NCBI GenBank assembly: GCA_900551055.1
Contig: URUK01000004.1
Span: 70,776 to 134,775 of the forward strand
Direction of reading: 5' to 3'
From: an uncultured Prevotella sp.
GTDB lineage: Bacteria > Bacteroidota > Bacteroidia > Bacteroidales > Bacteroidaceae
DNA length: 64,000 bases
The position numbers were made by a program, and so were the translations under genes. The notes under the pieces were generated by a model, which did not search any database, was not told the DNA's origin, and was given only the letters and a program-made list of their open reading frames with translations. Of this stretch, positions 50,710 to 58,707 are shown in pieces. The first letter of the stretch is position 1. Each line of letters opens with the position of its first letter.

Positions 50710-51537
50710 ATGAAAATGAAAAGACTTGACTTTGCAAAAAGGACATTCAGCCAGGCGGCACTGCTCGCAGGCATGGCTTTAATCGCCTTCGGCAGCCTGC
50801 TCTCGTCATGCGGCGATGACGACGGAGACAACGGAAGCATCAAAGGAGACGCCAAAAGCCTTATCATAGGCGAATGGGGCGAAGTGAAAACCGAGAGCTA
50901 CCGCTACGACGAGGGGCTTGTAAGGACTTGGCCGGGATACAGGAACGGCAAGGAAGCCGCATGGATTTTCGGCGAAAACGGATACTTCCAATACGCCGTC
51001 TACGCATCACAAGGAGACGCGGAAGGGACTTACAGCATCTCCGGGAACAACCTGCGCATAAAATGCGGCTACTGGGACAACCCGAACTTCACCGTACTTA
51101 AACTTGACAAAGACTCGCTAATCGTAAGGCAACCGTATGAAGATACCGAATACGACTACGAGATATATTATTACAAAAGGCTGTCATTCTACGGCGAAGG
51201 CGACGGCAGCGACCTGGACGCAGAGGCGCGGAACTTCGTAGGAACATGGAGTTACAACAACCATTACTGGTATTTCGCACCTGACGGAAAACTCTACGTA
51301 AGCAAGGACGAGCACGTAAACCAAGAGAACTACATCGCCCAAAAGGAATGGTCGTATGACGCCGAGACAAGGACTTTGGCGACAAGCATGTTCTGGGAAG
51401 ACGTGTATCCCGGCACGAACTACACATGGGGCAACTACAACTACTCGTGGACGGTGCTCGTCGTTGAAGACAATTTTTGGACGGGCAAGTGCCTGTACGC
51501 CGACGGCGAAGCCGCGACATTTGAAAGAGTGGAATAA
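50710..51537 (+). CDS. Lipocalin-like lipoprotein with duplicated domain
   Basis: A 275-residue lipoprotein; lipobox SLLSSCGDD (Cys 34), acidic linker, then two similar beta-rich halves, one starting LIIGEWGEVKTESYRYDEG (about residue 50) and one FVGTWSYNNHYWYFAPDGKLYV (about residue 178). The GEW/GTW starts are typical of lipocalin-like domains in Bacteroidetes. Many Trp and Tyr residues in the second half suggest a ligand-binding pocket or surface. Function unknown. A terminator follows. Confidence 0.7.
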   Translation: MKMKRLDFAKRTFSQAALLAGMALIAFGSLLSSCGDDDGDNGSIKGDAKSLIIGEWGEVKTESYRYDEGLVRTWPGYRNGKEAAWIFGENGYFQYAVYASQGDAEGTYSISGNNLRIKCGYWDNPNFTVLKLDKDSLIVRQPYEDTEYDYEIYYYKRLSFYGEGDGSDLDAEARNFVGTWSYNNHYWYFAPDGKLYVSKDEHVNQENYIAQKEWSYDAETRTLATSMFWEDVYPGTNYTWGNYNYSWTVLVVEDNFWTGKCLYADGEAATFERVE

Positions 51538-51568
51538 GGAGCAACGTCCGCCAGCCATCGAGCCATAA

Positions 51569-51611
51569 GCGAAAAGCCCTCCAGGCATTGTTGCCTGAAG
51601 GGCTTTTCGCC
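51569..51611 (+). terminator. Terminator after the lipocalin-like lipoprotein gene
   Basis: Stem GCGAAAAGCCCT-CAGGCA with its complement (51569-51610), nearly perfect over 19 bp, loop of about 4 nt; the T-run lies inside the stem (CTTTTCGC). Confidence 0.65.
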
Positions 51612-51686
51612 ATCTTATGGCAAAAACCTGCGGCTACGGCAAGCAATGCTCATATCTTGATATTGCACTGAAAACATGGCAGCCGC

Positions 51687-51717
51687 TTGCTTTTATTGTT
51701 TTTTTAAGCTATCTTCG
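51687..51717 (+). promoter_or_regulatory. Promoter of the L-serine dehydratase gene
   Basis: TTG (51687-51689), 20 nt, TATCTTCG (51710-51717, one mismatch to TAnnTTTG), 22 nt before the ATG at 51740. It supports that start over the longer frame from 51617. Confidence 0.6.
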
Positions 51718-51739
51718 CACCATAAATACACAGAAAACG

Positions 51740-52948
51740 ATGAAATCATTAAAAGAGCTTTATAAAATAGGTAAAGGCCCGTCAAGCAGCCATACAATGG
51801 GACCGCAGAAGGCGGCGAAGATGTTTCTTGAGCGCAACGGTTCGGCGGCGGCCTTCGAAGTGACGCTGTACGGCAGCCTGGCGGCTACCGGCAAAGGCCA
51901 CATGACCGACGTTGCCATCAACGAAGTGCTTGCCCCCACGGCACCTGTGACAATCAGCTGGCAGCCCGGTGTATTCCTGCCGTTCCATCCCAACGGGATG
52001 AAGTTCGCCGCAACTGACGGCAACCACAACGTAACCGACGAGTGGACGGTATACAGCATCGGCGGAGGCGCGTTGTCGGAAGGCCGCGGCAACGGCGACA
52101 TATTCGACACCGAAGAAGTGTACAACATGAACTCGCTGACCGAAATAATGCAGTGGTGCGAAGAAACGGGGCGGAGCTACTGGGAATATGTGGACATGTG
52201 CGAAGACGCATCGATATGGGACTACCTCATGGAGGTATGGCATACGATGCAGGACGCCGTCGAGCGCGGCATAAGCCACGAGGGACGGCTGCCCGGGCCG
52301 CTCAACCTTGCACGCAAAGCGCCTACGTATTACGTCAAGGCTTCAGGCTACAAGCAGTCGTTGCAGACACGCGGCCTTGTATATGCCTACGCCCTTGCCG
52401 TCAGCGAAGAGAACGCATCGGGCGGAACAATCGTAACCGCACCGACATGCGGAGCGTGCGGCGTATTGCCCGCGGTGCTCTACCACCTGTCACGCGGACA
52501 CCAGTTCAACGACTCACGCATACTGCACGCCATAGCCACTGCCGGCCTGATAGGCAACATAGTGAAGCAGAACGCATCCATCTCGGGAGCCGACGTGGGA
52601 TGCCAGGGCGAAGTGGGAGTGGCCTGCGCGATGGCTTCCGCAGCGGCGTGCCAGCTGTTCGGAGGCAGCCCTTCGCAAATAGAGTATGCCGCCGAGATGG
52701 GGCTTGAACACCATCTCGGCATGACATGCGACCCCGTATGCGGACTCGTACAAATACCTTGCATAGAACGCAACGCCTTCGCGGCCACGCGCGCACTCGA
52801 CGCCAACCTGTACTCGGCCTTCTCGGACGGTACTCACCGCGTGCCTTTCGACAAAGTCGTAAACGTGATGAAACAGACAGGACACGACATTCCGTCGCTG
52901 TACAAGGAGACAAGCGAGGGCGGGCTGGCCAAAATCCTCGACACCTGA
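51740..52948 (+). CDS. sdaA: L-serine ammonia-lyase (iron-sulfur type, single chain)
   Basis: Converts L-serine to pyruvate and ammonia with a [4Fe-4S] cluster. About 402 residues from MKSLKELYKIGKGPSSSHTMGP (51740). The N-terminal beta domain has the SSSHTMGP signature; the alpha domain shows SGGTIVTAPTCGACGVLPAVL, GLIGNIVKQNASISGADVGCQGEVG and LEHHLGMTCDPVCGLVQIPCIERNA, whose cysteines (in TCGACG, TCDPVCG and IPCIE) include the cluster ligands. Both domains are fused in one chain, unlike Gram-positive SdaAA/SdaAB. Cytosolic. It converges on the M16 gene, with a 12-bp hairpin at 52974-53002. Confidence 0.96.
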   Translation: MKSLKELYKIGKGPSSSHTMGPQKAAKMFLERNGSAAAFEVTLYGSLAATGKGHMTDVAINEVLAPTAPVTISWQPGVFLPFHPNGMKFAATDGNHNVTDEWTVYSIGGGALSEGRGNGDIFDTEEVYNMNSLTEIMQWCEETGRSYWEYVDMCEDASIWDYLMEVWHTMQDAVERGISHEGRLPGPLNLARKAPTYYVKASGYKQSLQTRGLVYAYALAVSEENASGGTIVTAPTCGACGVLPAVLYHLSRGHQFNDSRILHAIATAGLIGNIVKQNASISGADVGCQGEVGVACAMASAAACQLFGGSPSQIEYAAEMGLEHHLGMTCDPVCGLVQIPCIERNAFAATRALDANLYSAFSDGTHRVPFDKVVNVMKQTGHDIPSLYKETSEGGLAKILDT

Positions 52949-52993
52949 CACCGCAAGACGCAGTGTAACGGGTGACGAGAAACGGCCTTGCCG

Positions 52994-55828
52994 TTACTCG
53001 TCGGCCGTAGCAGGTGTCATTACAAGCTCGAACTTGTTGCCTTTGAGTATGACATTCTTCACAAAGTCCCTTATGTCGTCACTCGTAACTGCCTCGCAGT
53101 CTTCGATATACCCGTTATAGAAGTCTGCGCCGAACTTGTGGTACAGCTTCAACACGCTTGCCCAGTAGGCATTGTCGTTCAGGCCGTCGCGGGCGTTCTT
53201 CACGATGTATTTCTTCACCTTGTCAAGCTCTCCGGCCGGCACTCCGTTTTGAGCGACCTCTTCAAGGCGCGTATTGATTATGTCCAAACATTCACGCTCG
53301 TGCCCCGGCTGTATCGGACAGTTTACCGGCATGTTGAAATGTGGCTTGTCGCCGCCGTTTATCTCCGCCACCACGGAGCAATGCCCCCTTATGGAGTAAG
53401 CCCAGCCTTTCTCCTCGCGGATTTCACGGCGGTAGATGTTTGACATTATGCTGCCGAGGAAATTTGCGAGTATTACATTCTTTGGAGAATATTCCACCTC
53501 GCCACTGCGGTAGACGTAGACGATGCTCTGCGGCGTTTCCATAGCCCTGCTGAACTCGGTATGCGACGGCACGCTTGCAAGATGATAGCCCACGTCTTTT
53601 GCTTCCTCTTTACGGTTGAGCGACGGCAGGGAGGCTATGTAAAGCTCTACGAGCGGCCGGAGCACGGCCTCGTCAAAGTTTCCGGTGATGTAGAATGCGA
53701 AGTCTGACGCGTCGGCGAAGCGGTCGCGGTAAATACCTATCACGTCGTCATAGCTTACGTCTGAAAGTTCGGCTGCGGTAATCTTGGCCGCGAGCGGATG
53801 ATGCGAATAGACATAACGGAAAATGGAGTCAGCCATTTCATAACGCGGATTACTGTTCTGGTTTTCTATTCTTGTCCGTGCAGACGATATGAGATTGTCA
53901 AAAGCGTTGTCGTCACGGCTTATCGATGTCATCTTGAGGTTTATCAGCTGCATGGCCGTCACCAAATCGTCAGGCGAAGCCTTTGCGCTAAGCCGCTCCT
54001 CGGTAAGCTCTATTCCTGTTGTTACATTGACATTCGTGCCAACAAGCAGCTTTTTAAGCTCGTCCTTGGTGTAATTTCCCCATGCGCTTTCTGATATGAC
54101 CTCGTTCAACATCCTAAGCGTAGACACTTTTTCGGGAGAATAGTTGATTGAATATCCGCCCGGACTTGTTGCGCTTATGCGTATTTCGTTGGGCTTTACG
54201 TCGGAATGACGCAGATATACCTTTACGCCATTGCTCAACGTCCAGACCTTCGCGCCAAACTGGTCGAGCGCCTGTTCTGCGACAATAGTACCGGCCTCCG
54301 GCGTCTCCACGAGAACCGAACCGTGCACGGCATTGTCCACGTATGGGCCGGCATCAGTGTTTCTTCCCTCGCGAAATGCAGTTATCAGCCCCTCTTCGGT
54401 CGGCAACCGTTCATCGCTTGCAGCCCTGCAAAACGCTGTAATTACAACGTTGCGGTCAGTTGAGCTGACATTGTTGCGTACATAGCGGTTTGCGTCTTCC
54501 AAGCTTACGGACCGCTCCACCCGGTTTATTATGTCCATGTAATCCTCAATCGAAGGTATCGGCTCTCCGTCAAGATAATTACGGATGTACTCTTGCGAAA
54601 ACTCATAGTTTGAGCGGCGGTCGCGGTTTGCATAATAGTCGTCTATCAAGGCGCGCACTTTCTTTGCAGCACGCTCATACTCGGTTTGCGTAAATCCGTA
54701 TTTTATCAGTCGTGCAATCTCCCTTGACAACACTCGCGCCGTGCCGCAAGTGCTGTCTTTCTTAGCCATAGCGCGGACGGCAAAGGCTTCCTTTGTCTTC
54801 GCTATCAAGAAACTTTCATCATGTACCGAAGCAGAGGTGAACGGCGCATCCTTGGCGCGTGACAAATCGCCAAGACGTTCGTTGAGCATTATCTTCACGA
54901 CTGATTTCACGTAATCATTGTAGAAGAACGCCTCGGTCGGCACTTCGCTTTCATCGAGCCCGTCGTGCTTGAAATATATCGTAAGCATACGTCCGCTTTG
55001 CTCGGGGTCACTCTCGACAGCGCAGATAATCTGCTCGTTGTCAGGAACTTCATACTCCACAATCTTTCCTGCCGTCTTAGGCGTCCTGATGCCGGAGAAC
55101 AATTTTTTTATCTGCTCTTCGGTATGGTCGATGTCTATGTTGCCGACAACTACTATCGCCTGGTTTTCCGGGTTATACCATTTCCTGTAATAGTCACGAA
55201 GCTCGTCATAAGCAAAACTGTCGATGACACTCATCAGCCCTATCGGCATTCGCGAACCATAACGGCTACCCGAGAATATTTTGGGCGCACAACGTTCGAG
55301 CATACGGTAATTGGCCCCACTCCTCATCCGCCATTCGCTTTTAATCACGCCGCGCTCGTCATCGATGTCTTCGTCTGTCAGCAACAGGCTGTTGCTCCAA
55401 TCATGCAAAATGAGAAGGCAAGAGTCAAGAGCTGCCTGGTTGTCAGTAGGTACGTTGCATACCCTGTAAACCGTCTCGTCGGTCGATGTATATGCATTCA
55501 AGTCAGCTCCGAACTTGACACCTAACGACTCGGCATACGATATGACACTGTTGCCGGGAAAGTTCGTAGTCCCGTTGAAGCAAAGGTGTTCAAGGAAATG
55601 GGCAAGTCCGCGCTGGTTCTCCTCTTCATTTATAGAGCCTACGCGCTGTGCAATGTAAAAGTCGGCACGGTCTTCCGGCCAGTTGTTGTACCTGATGTAA
55701 TAGGTAAGGCCGTTCTTCAGCTTACCAATCCTTACGTTCTCGTCAGTCGATACATTCTGTGCTTGCGCGGCGAATGCGGCAAGCAACAGCGATGCCGACA
55801 GTAAAAATCTCGACAATCTAATCTTCAT
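52994..55828 (-). CDS. M16 family zinc metallopeptidase, exported
   Basis: A 944-residue insulinase/pitrilysin-type peptidase with signal peptide (MKIRLSRFLLSASLLLAAFAAQA). The inverted zinc motif HFLEH is at residues 77-81 with Glu80 as the catalytic base, and the third ligand Glu158 is exactly 76 residues further on. A second, inactive M16 half lies from about residue 500 (WTLSNGVKVYLRHSDVKPNEI), so the protein is a full-length two-domain clamp. Periplasmic. Last gene of the TonB-receptor operon, 34 bp after the barrel gene, so it may cut a peptide taken up by that receptor. Confidence 0.92.
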   Translation of the reverse strand: MKIRLSRFLLSASLLLAAFAAQAQNVSTDENVRIGKLKNGLTYYIRYNNWPEDRADFYIAQRVGSINEEENQRGLAHFLEHLCFNGTTNFPGNSVISYAESLGVKFGADLNAYTSTDETVYRVCNVPTDNQAALDSCLLILHDWSNSLLLTDEDIDDERGVIKSEWRMRSGANYRMLERCAPKIFSGSRYGSRMPIGLMSVIDSFAYDELRDYYRKWYNPENQAIVVVGNIDIDHTEEQIKKLFSGIRTPKTAGKIVEYEVPDNEQIICAVESDPEQSGRMLTIYFKHDGLDESEVPTEAFFYNDYVKSVVKIMLNERLGDLSRAKDAPFTSASVHDESFLIAKTKEAFAVRAMAKKDSTCGTARVLSREIARLIKYGFTQTEYERAAKKVRALIDDYYANRDRRSNYEFSQEYIRNYLDGEPIPSIEDYMDIINRVERSVSLEDANRYVRNNVSSTDRNVVITAFCRAASDERLPTEEGLITAFREGRNTDAGPYVDNAVHGSVLVETPEAGTIVAEQALDQFGAKVWTLSNGVKVYLRHSDVKPNEIRISATSPGGYSINYSPEKVSTLRMLNEVISESAWGNYTKDELKKLLVGTNVNVTTGIELTEERLSAKASPDDLVTAMQLINLKMTSISRDDNAFDNLISSARTRIENQNSNPRYEMADSIFRYVYSHHPLAAKITAAELSDVSYDDVIGIYRDRFADASDFAFYITGNFDEAVLRPLVELYIASLPSLNRKEEAKDVGYHLASVPSHTEFSRAMETPQSIVYVYRSGEVEYSPKNVILANFLGSIMSNIYRREIREEKGWAYSIRGHCSVVAEINGGDKPHFNMPVNCPIQPGHERECLDIINTRLEEVAQNGVPAGELDKVKKYIVKNARDGLNDNAYWASVLKLYHKFGADFYNGYIEDCEAVTSDDIRDFVKNVILKGNKFELVMTPATADE

Positions 55829-55862
55829 GTTACTTTTCTTTATGTTTTTTGTTTTACTTATA

Positions 55863-57413
55863 TCAGAATATTAATGCCGCGCTAACGCTCACTTTATTGC
55901 CGGATGTCGAGCGCACATAGCTGCACCGCTCGTAGTCTGCGGAAAAACGAAGCGTGTTGCGGCGGTTGAGCGCGTATGCTGCTGATGCCGACACAGAATA
56001 AGAGCGTTGCGTTGACGATGCATACGCAAAGTCTGATTCAAGTGCTTCCATCAATAGAGGCAGTCCCGATTCATAATCGTTCAGCCCAAGATTTGATTTC
56101 ACTGGAGAATAAAGACTCCATCCAAAACTCATGTTCCCATACCAGCGTGAAGAAAGCCTGCCACGTGCTGTAAGCGTATGGCTTGTCGTAATATGGTCAA
56201 CCAACCATTCGCGCCCCGGGTCTGCATACACCTGACATCTATGTGAATATGCGAACAACGGCTTGTATGAGACCTTCAATCTGCCCAACTGCACCTCATA
56301 AAGCCCTGAAACACAGACTTTCCAATGATTGTCCGCATATAGCTCAAGTGTTCCTATCTGCGGATATGTTGAAGATGCCGGGTCGCCAAAGACATTCTCC
56401 TTTCCGTGCCTGCGGTACGCATTGAAGCCGCACGCTACCTGCCAAGCAGTACTTCCACTGCTTCTCCTAAATCCGGCAGTGGCATCAATGCTGTTGTGCC
56501 ACAAGCTGCTCATTGGCAGTTTGTTCATGTCGCTGAGTATTGTCTCCAAAGTAAAGCGTGCAACCTTCACTGATGCGAACAGTCCGTTACGGTCTTCACT
56601 TACAATATCTATGCTGCCGCCAAACCTATTTCCCTTGTAATGGGTGTTCATTCCGTTGCCGCGGAAGCGCACATAGTCAGAACCAAGTCCTGTAAGATGA
56701 TATATTGGCGTTTGTCCAAGCTCGCTCATGAAATCAATGTCGCTCGTCTGCTTGTAAGTCATGAAAGTACCGCTTACGGCAAGCACGTAATTGCCTATTA
56801 CGCAACCAGCCCCTGCGGAAATGTCAAGTTTTCCCGTAATGTTACGGGGCCGCGGGTCTACATCACGATAATATTGTCCAGCCTGATAGCCAAGCTCTAC
56901 GCCCCAGACAAAGTTCCCGATGCGTGAGGCAAGACCTCCGGAGAAGCGGTATATCTCACGTTTCATGTCGCCGCCTATAGAGTCAGCCGTCAAATAAGGA
57001 TATACGAGTTCCGCATCTGCCACCTCGTTCCATACAGGAGAACGCACATGTCCATTGCTGTAACAGCCGTTTCCCCACAATGCAGAGTTCTTATATTTAA
57101 TATATGTGGTTGCATCGAACAGCGCTTTATCGTCACCATCATCGGCTTGGGTGCTTACAGCCTTGCTTTGCCGCATTATATCATAGCCGACTGCTACAGT
57201 TGTCAGACTGTTGACATACTTGAACTGCCTTAACGCCGGATTGGCATATACTGACACGTCCATTACGGACAAGTCTGCATCATGGCGTTCAATCTTGTCC
57301 AGCACATGAATGGAATCTGCGGATTGAGGGATTGCTGCGATTGCAACACATGGAAGCACCATGCCTGTCGCCACAACCAACAAACCTTGTATGTATCTGA
57401 CAGTTGTTTTCAT
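55863..57413 (-). CDS. DUF6850-type outer-membrane beta-barrel protein
   Basis: A 516-residue exported protein: signal sequence ending about VAIAAIPQSAD, then a large series of amphipathic strands (VWGVELGYQAGQYYRD, FVWGVELGYQ, SYSVSASAAYALNRRNTLRFSADYERC) and a C-terminal aromatic strand VSVSAALIF. It resembles the DUF6850 outer-membrane barrel family, which I recall being encoded next to DUF4876 proteins and TonB receptors. Function unknown. It immediately follows the DUF4876 gene with no gap. Confidence 0.75.
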   Translation of the reverse strand: MKTTVRYIQGLLVVATGMVLPCVAIAAIPQSADSIHVLDKIERHDADLSVMDVSVYANPALRQFKYVNSLTTVAVGYDIMRQSKAVSTQADDGDDKALFDATTYIKYKNSALWGNGCYSNGHVRSPVWNEVADAELVYPYLTADSIGGDMKREIYRFSGGLASRIGNFVWGVELGYQAGQYYRDVDPRPRNITGKLDISAGAGCVIGNYVLAVSGTFMTYKQTSDIDFMSELGQTPIYHLTGLGSDYVRFRGNGMNTHYKGNRFGGSIDIVSEDRNGLFASVKVARFTLETILSDMNKLPMSSLWHNSIDATAGFRRSSGSTAWQVACGFNAYRRHGKENVFGDPASSTYPQIGTLELYADNHWKVCVSGLYEVQLGRLKVSYKPLFAYSHRCQVYADPGREWLVDHITTSHTLTARGRLSSRWYGNMSFGWSLYSPVKSNLGLNDYESGLPLLMEALESDFAYASSTQRSYSVSASAAYALNRRNTLRFSADYERCSYVRSTSGNKVSVSAALIF

Positions 57414-58706
57414 TTATTCCATCGGTGTTACTCCGTCATAAGTCCGTGTTGTGCAGAGCGTGCCGTTTGCGTCAACGGCAGTACCCTGTATTTCAATTTC
57501 AGACGCGATGCAATAAGGATTGAAATCTTCCGTACTGTTGTTGGTGTCTTTCAGTACGGGGTTGCCGTCATCGTTCAGATAGAGCATCTTGCGCCTTACG
57601 CTGTGGAAATATCTTGTCTTATCCTGGTCGATAGTTCCGCAATAAGTCCAGCCCATGTCGAGCGACGGGTCGCATACATTCCAAGCATATTTGGCCGCCA
57701 CGCTACAGTTGACAACATCGACAATCCACTTGTTAGGCAACTTGTAAGCCGACTGCGACATAGGGAACGTACCGGATTCAAGTACCATCACGTAATCATA
57801 GGTGTACCAATAATCCTCCAGATACTCCTCCTTCTCAATCGGTATGCGTGCTATCCCGAACGCCTTGAAGCCACGGTTGTGAAGCACCCAGAACGACAAA
57901 GTATAGCAGTACCACTTGTCGAGATTTGGGACTTCAGGATTGTCGATGTCAAGATGCGATGGAGACGTTGACACGTCATACCATTCGAAATCCGCTCCCG
58001 ACAGGTCAAACGAATTCGGATTGGCCGTGCGGTGGTCTATCGCCACATCTGCCAACGTAAGATATTCTCCTGGCTGCAAGGGATGGTCCGTACCGTTACC
58101 CGGAACAGTATAGAGAGCCTGCACGGTCATTGCCGTGTCCATTATTTCAGGGTCATAATCATATTTCTGCGTAGTGGTGAACTTGCTCTCAAACAACGTG
58201 ATGCCGTCGGCATACACCACATGGTCGGTGTTGTTGTAAAGCTTCACATACCCGTCGCCTAAGTACTGATTGCCTGAAGACTGGAGCGTGCCCGTAAAGA
58301 ACACTTCGGCTATCACCAAATCGTCACTCTCCATGCTGCTATAAGCTTTCAGCTCTACAACAACATTGTTACCCGTAACCTGCACCGACTGGGTAAAAGC
58401 CTTTACCGTAGACACTGTACCATTGGGCATCTCCGCCTCGGCGGTGAAAGTAACATCATAAAGTCCGACTGTGACCTTTATGTCTTCCGCTGACGAAAAC
58501 GTCGCAGACCTTCCTGTCGACACGTTCTTGAACTCATAACGTTCATTGCTAAGAGCTACACCTTGCACATCTTCCGGCAAATCAATCTGCATCTCAACGC
58601 TGTACAGCTGTATGCTGTTCTCCAATGAGTCGTCACAACCGCAAGCTATTGCCAACGCCATGACGAACATCACAACAATCTTGATTTTTCCCATATCTGT
58701 CTTCAT
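57414..58706 (-). CDS. DUF4876 lipoprotein
   Basis: A 430-residue lipoprotein: signal (MGKIKIVVMFVMALAIACGC, lipobox Cys near residue 22-24 of the full frame), an N-terminal beta-sandwich (residues 30-130, VEMQIDLPEDVQGVALS), then the DUF4876 domain (DLVIAEVFFTGTLQSSGNQYLGDGYVKLYNN, PLQPGEYLTLADVAIDH). The domain contains a lamin-tail-like pattern (YLGDGYVKLYNNTDHVVYADGITL). Probably surface exposed and a partner of the TonB receptor encoded 1 bp upstream. Confidence 0.8.
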   Translation of the reverse strand: MKTDMGKIKIVVMFVMALAIACGCDDSLENSIQLYSVEMQIDLPEDVQGVALSNERYEFKNVSTGRSATFSSAEDIKVTVGLYDVTFTAEAEMPNGTVSTVKAFTQSVQVTGNNVVVELKAYSSMESDDLVIAEVFFTGTLQSSGNQYLGDGYVKLYNNTDHVVYADGITLFESKFTTTQKYDYDPEIMDTAMTVQALYTVPGNGTDHPLQPGEYLTLADVAIDHRTANPNSFDLSGADFEWYDVSTSPSHLDIDNPEVPNLDKWYCYTLSFWVLHNRGFKAFGIARIPIEKEEYLEDYWYTYDYVMVLESGTFPMSQSAYKLPNKWIVDVVNCSVAAKYAWNVCDPSLDMGWTYCGTIDQDKTRYFHSVRRKMLYLNDDGNPVLKDTNNSTEDFNPYCIASEIEIQGTAVDANGTLCTTRTYDGVTPME

Positions 58707-58707
58707 T

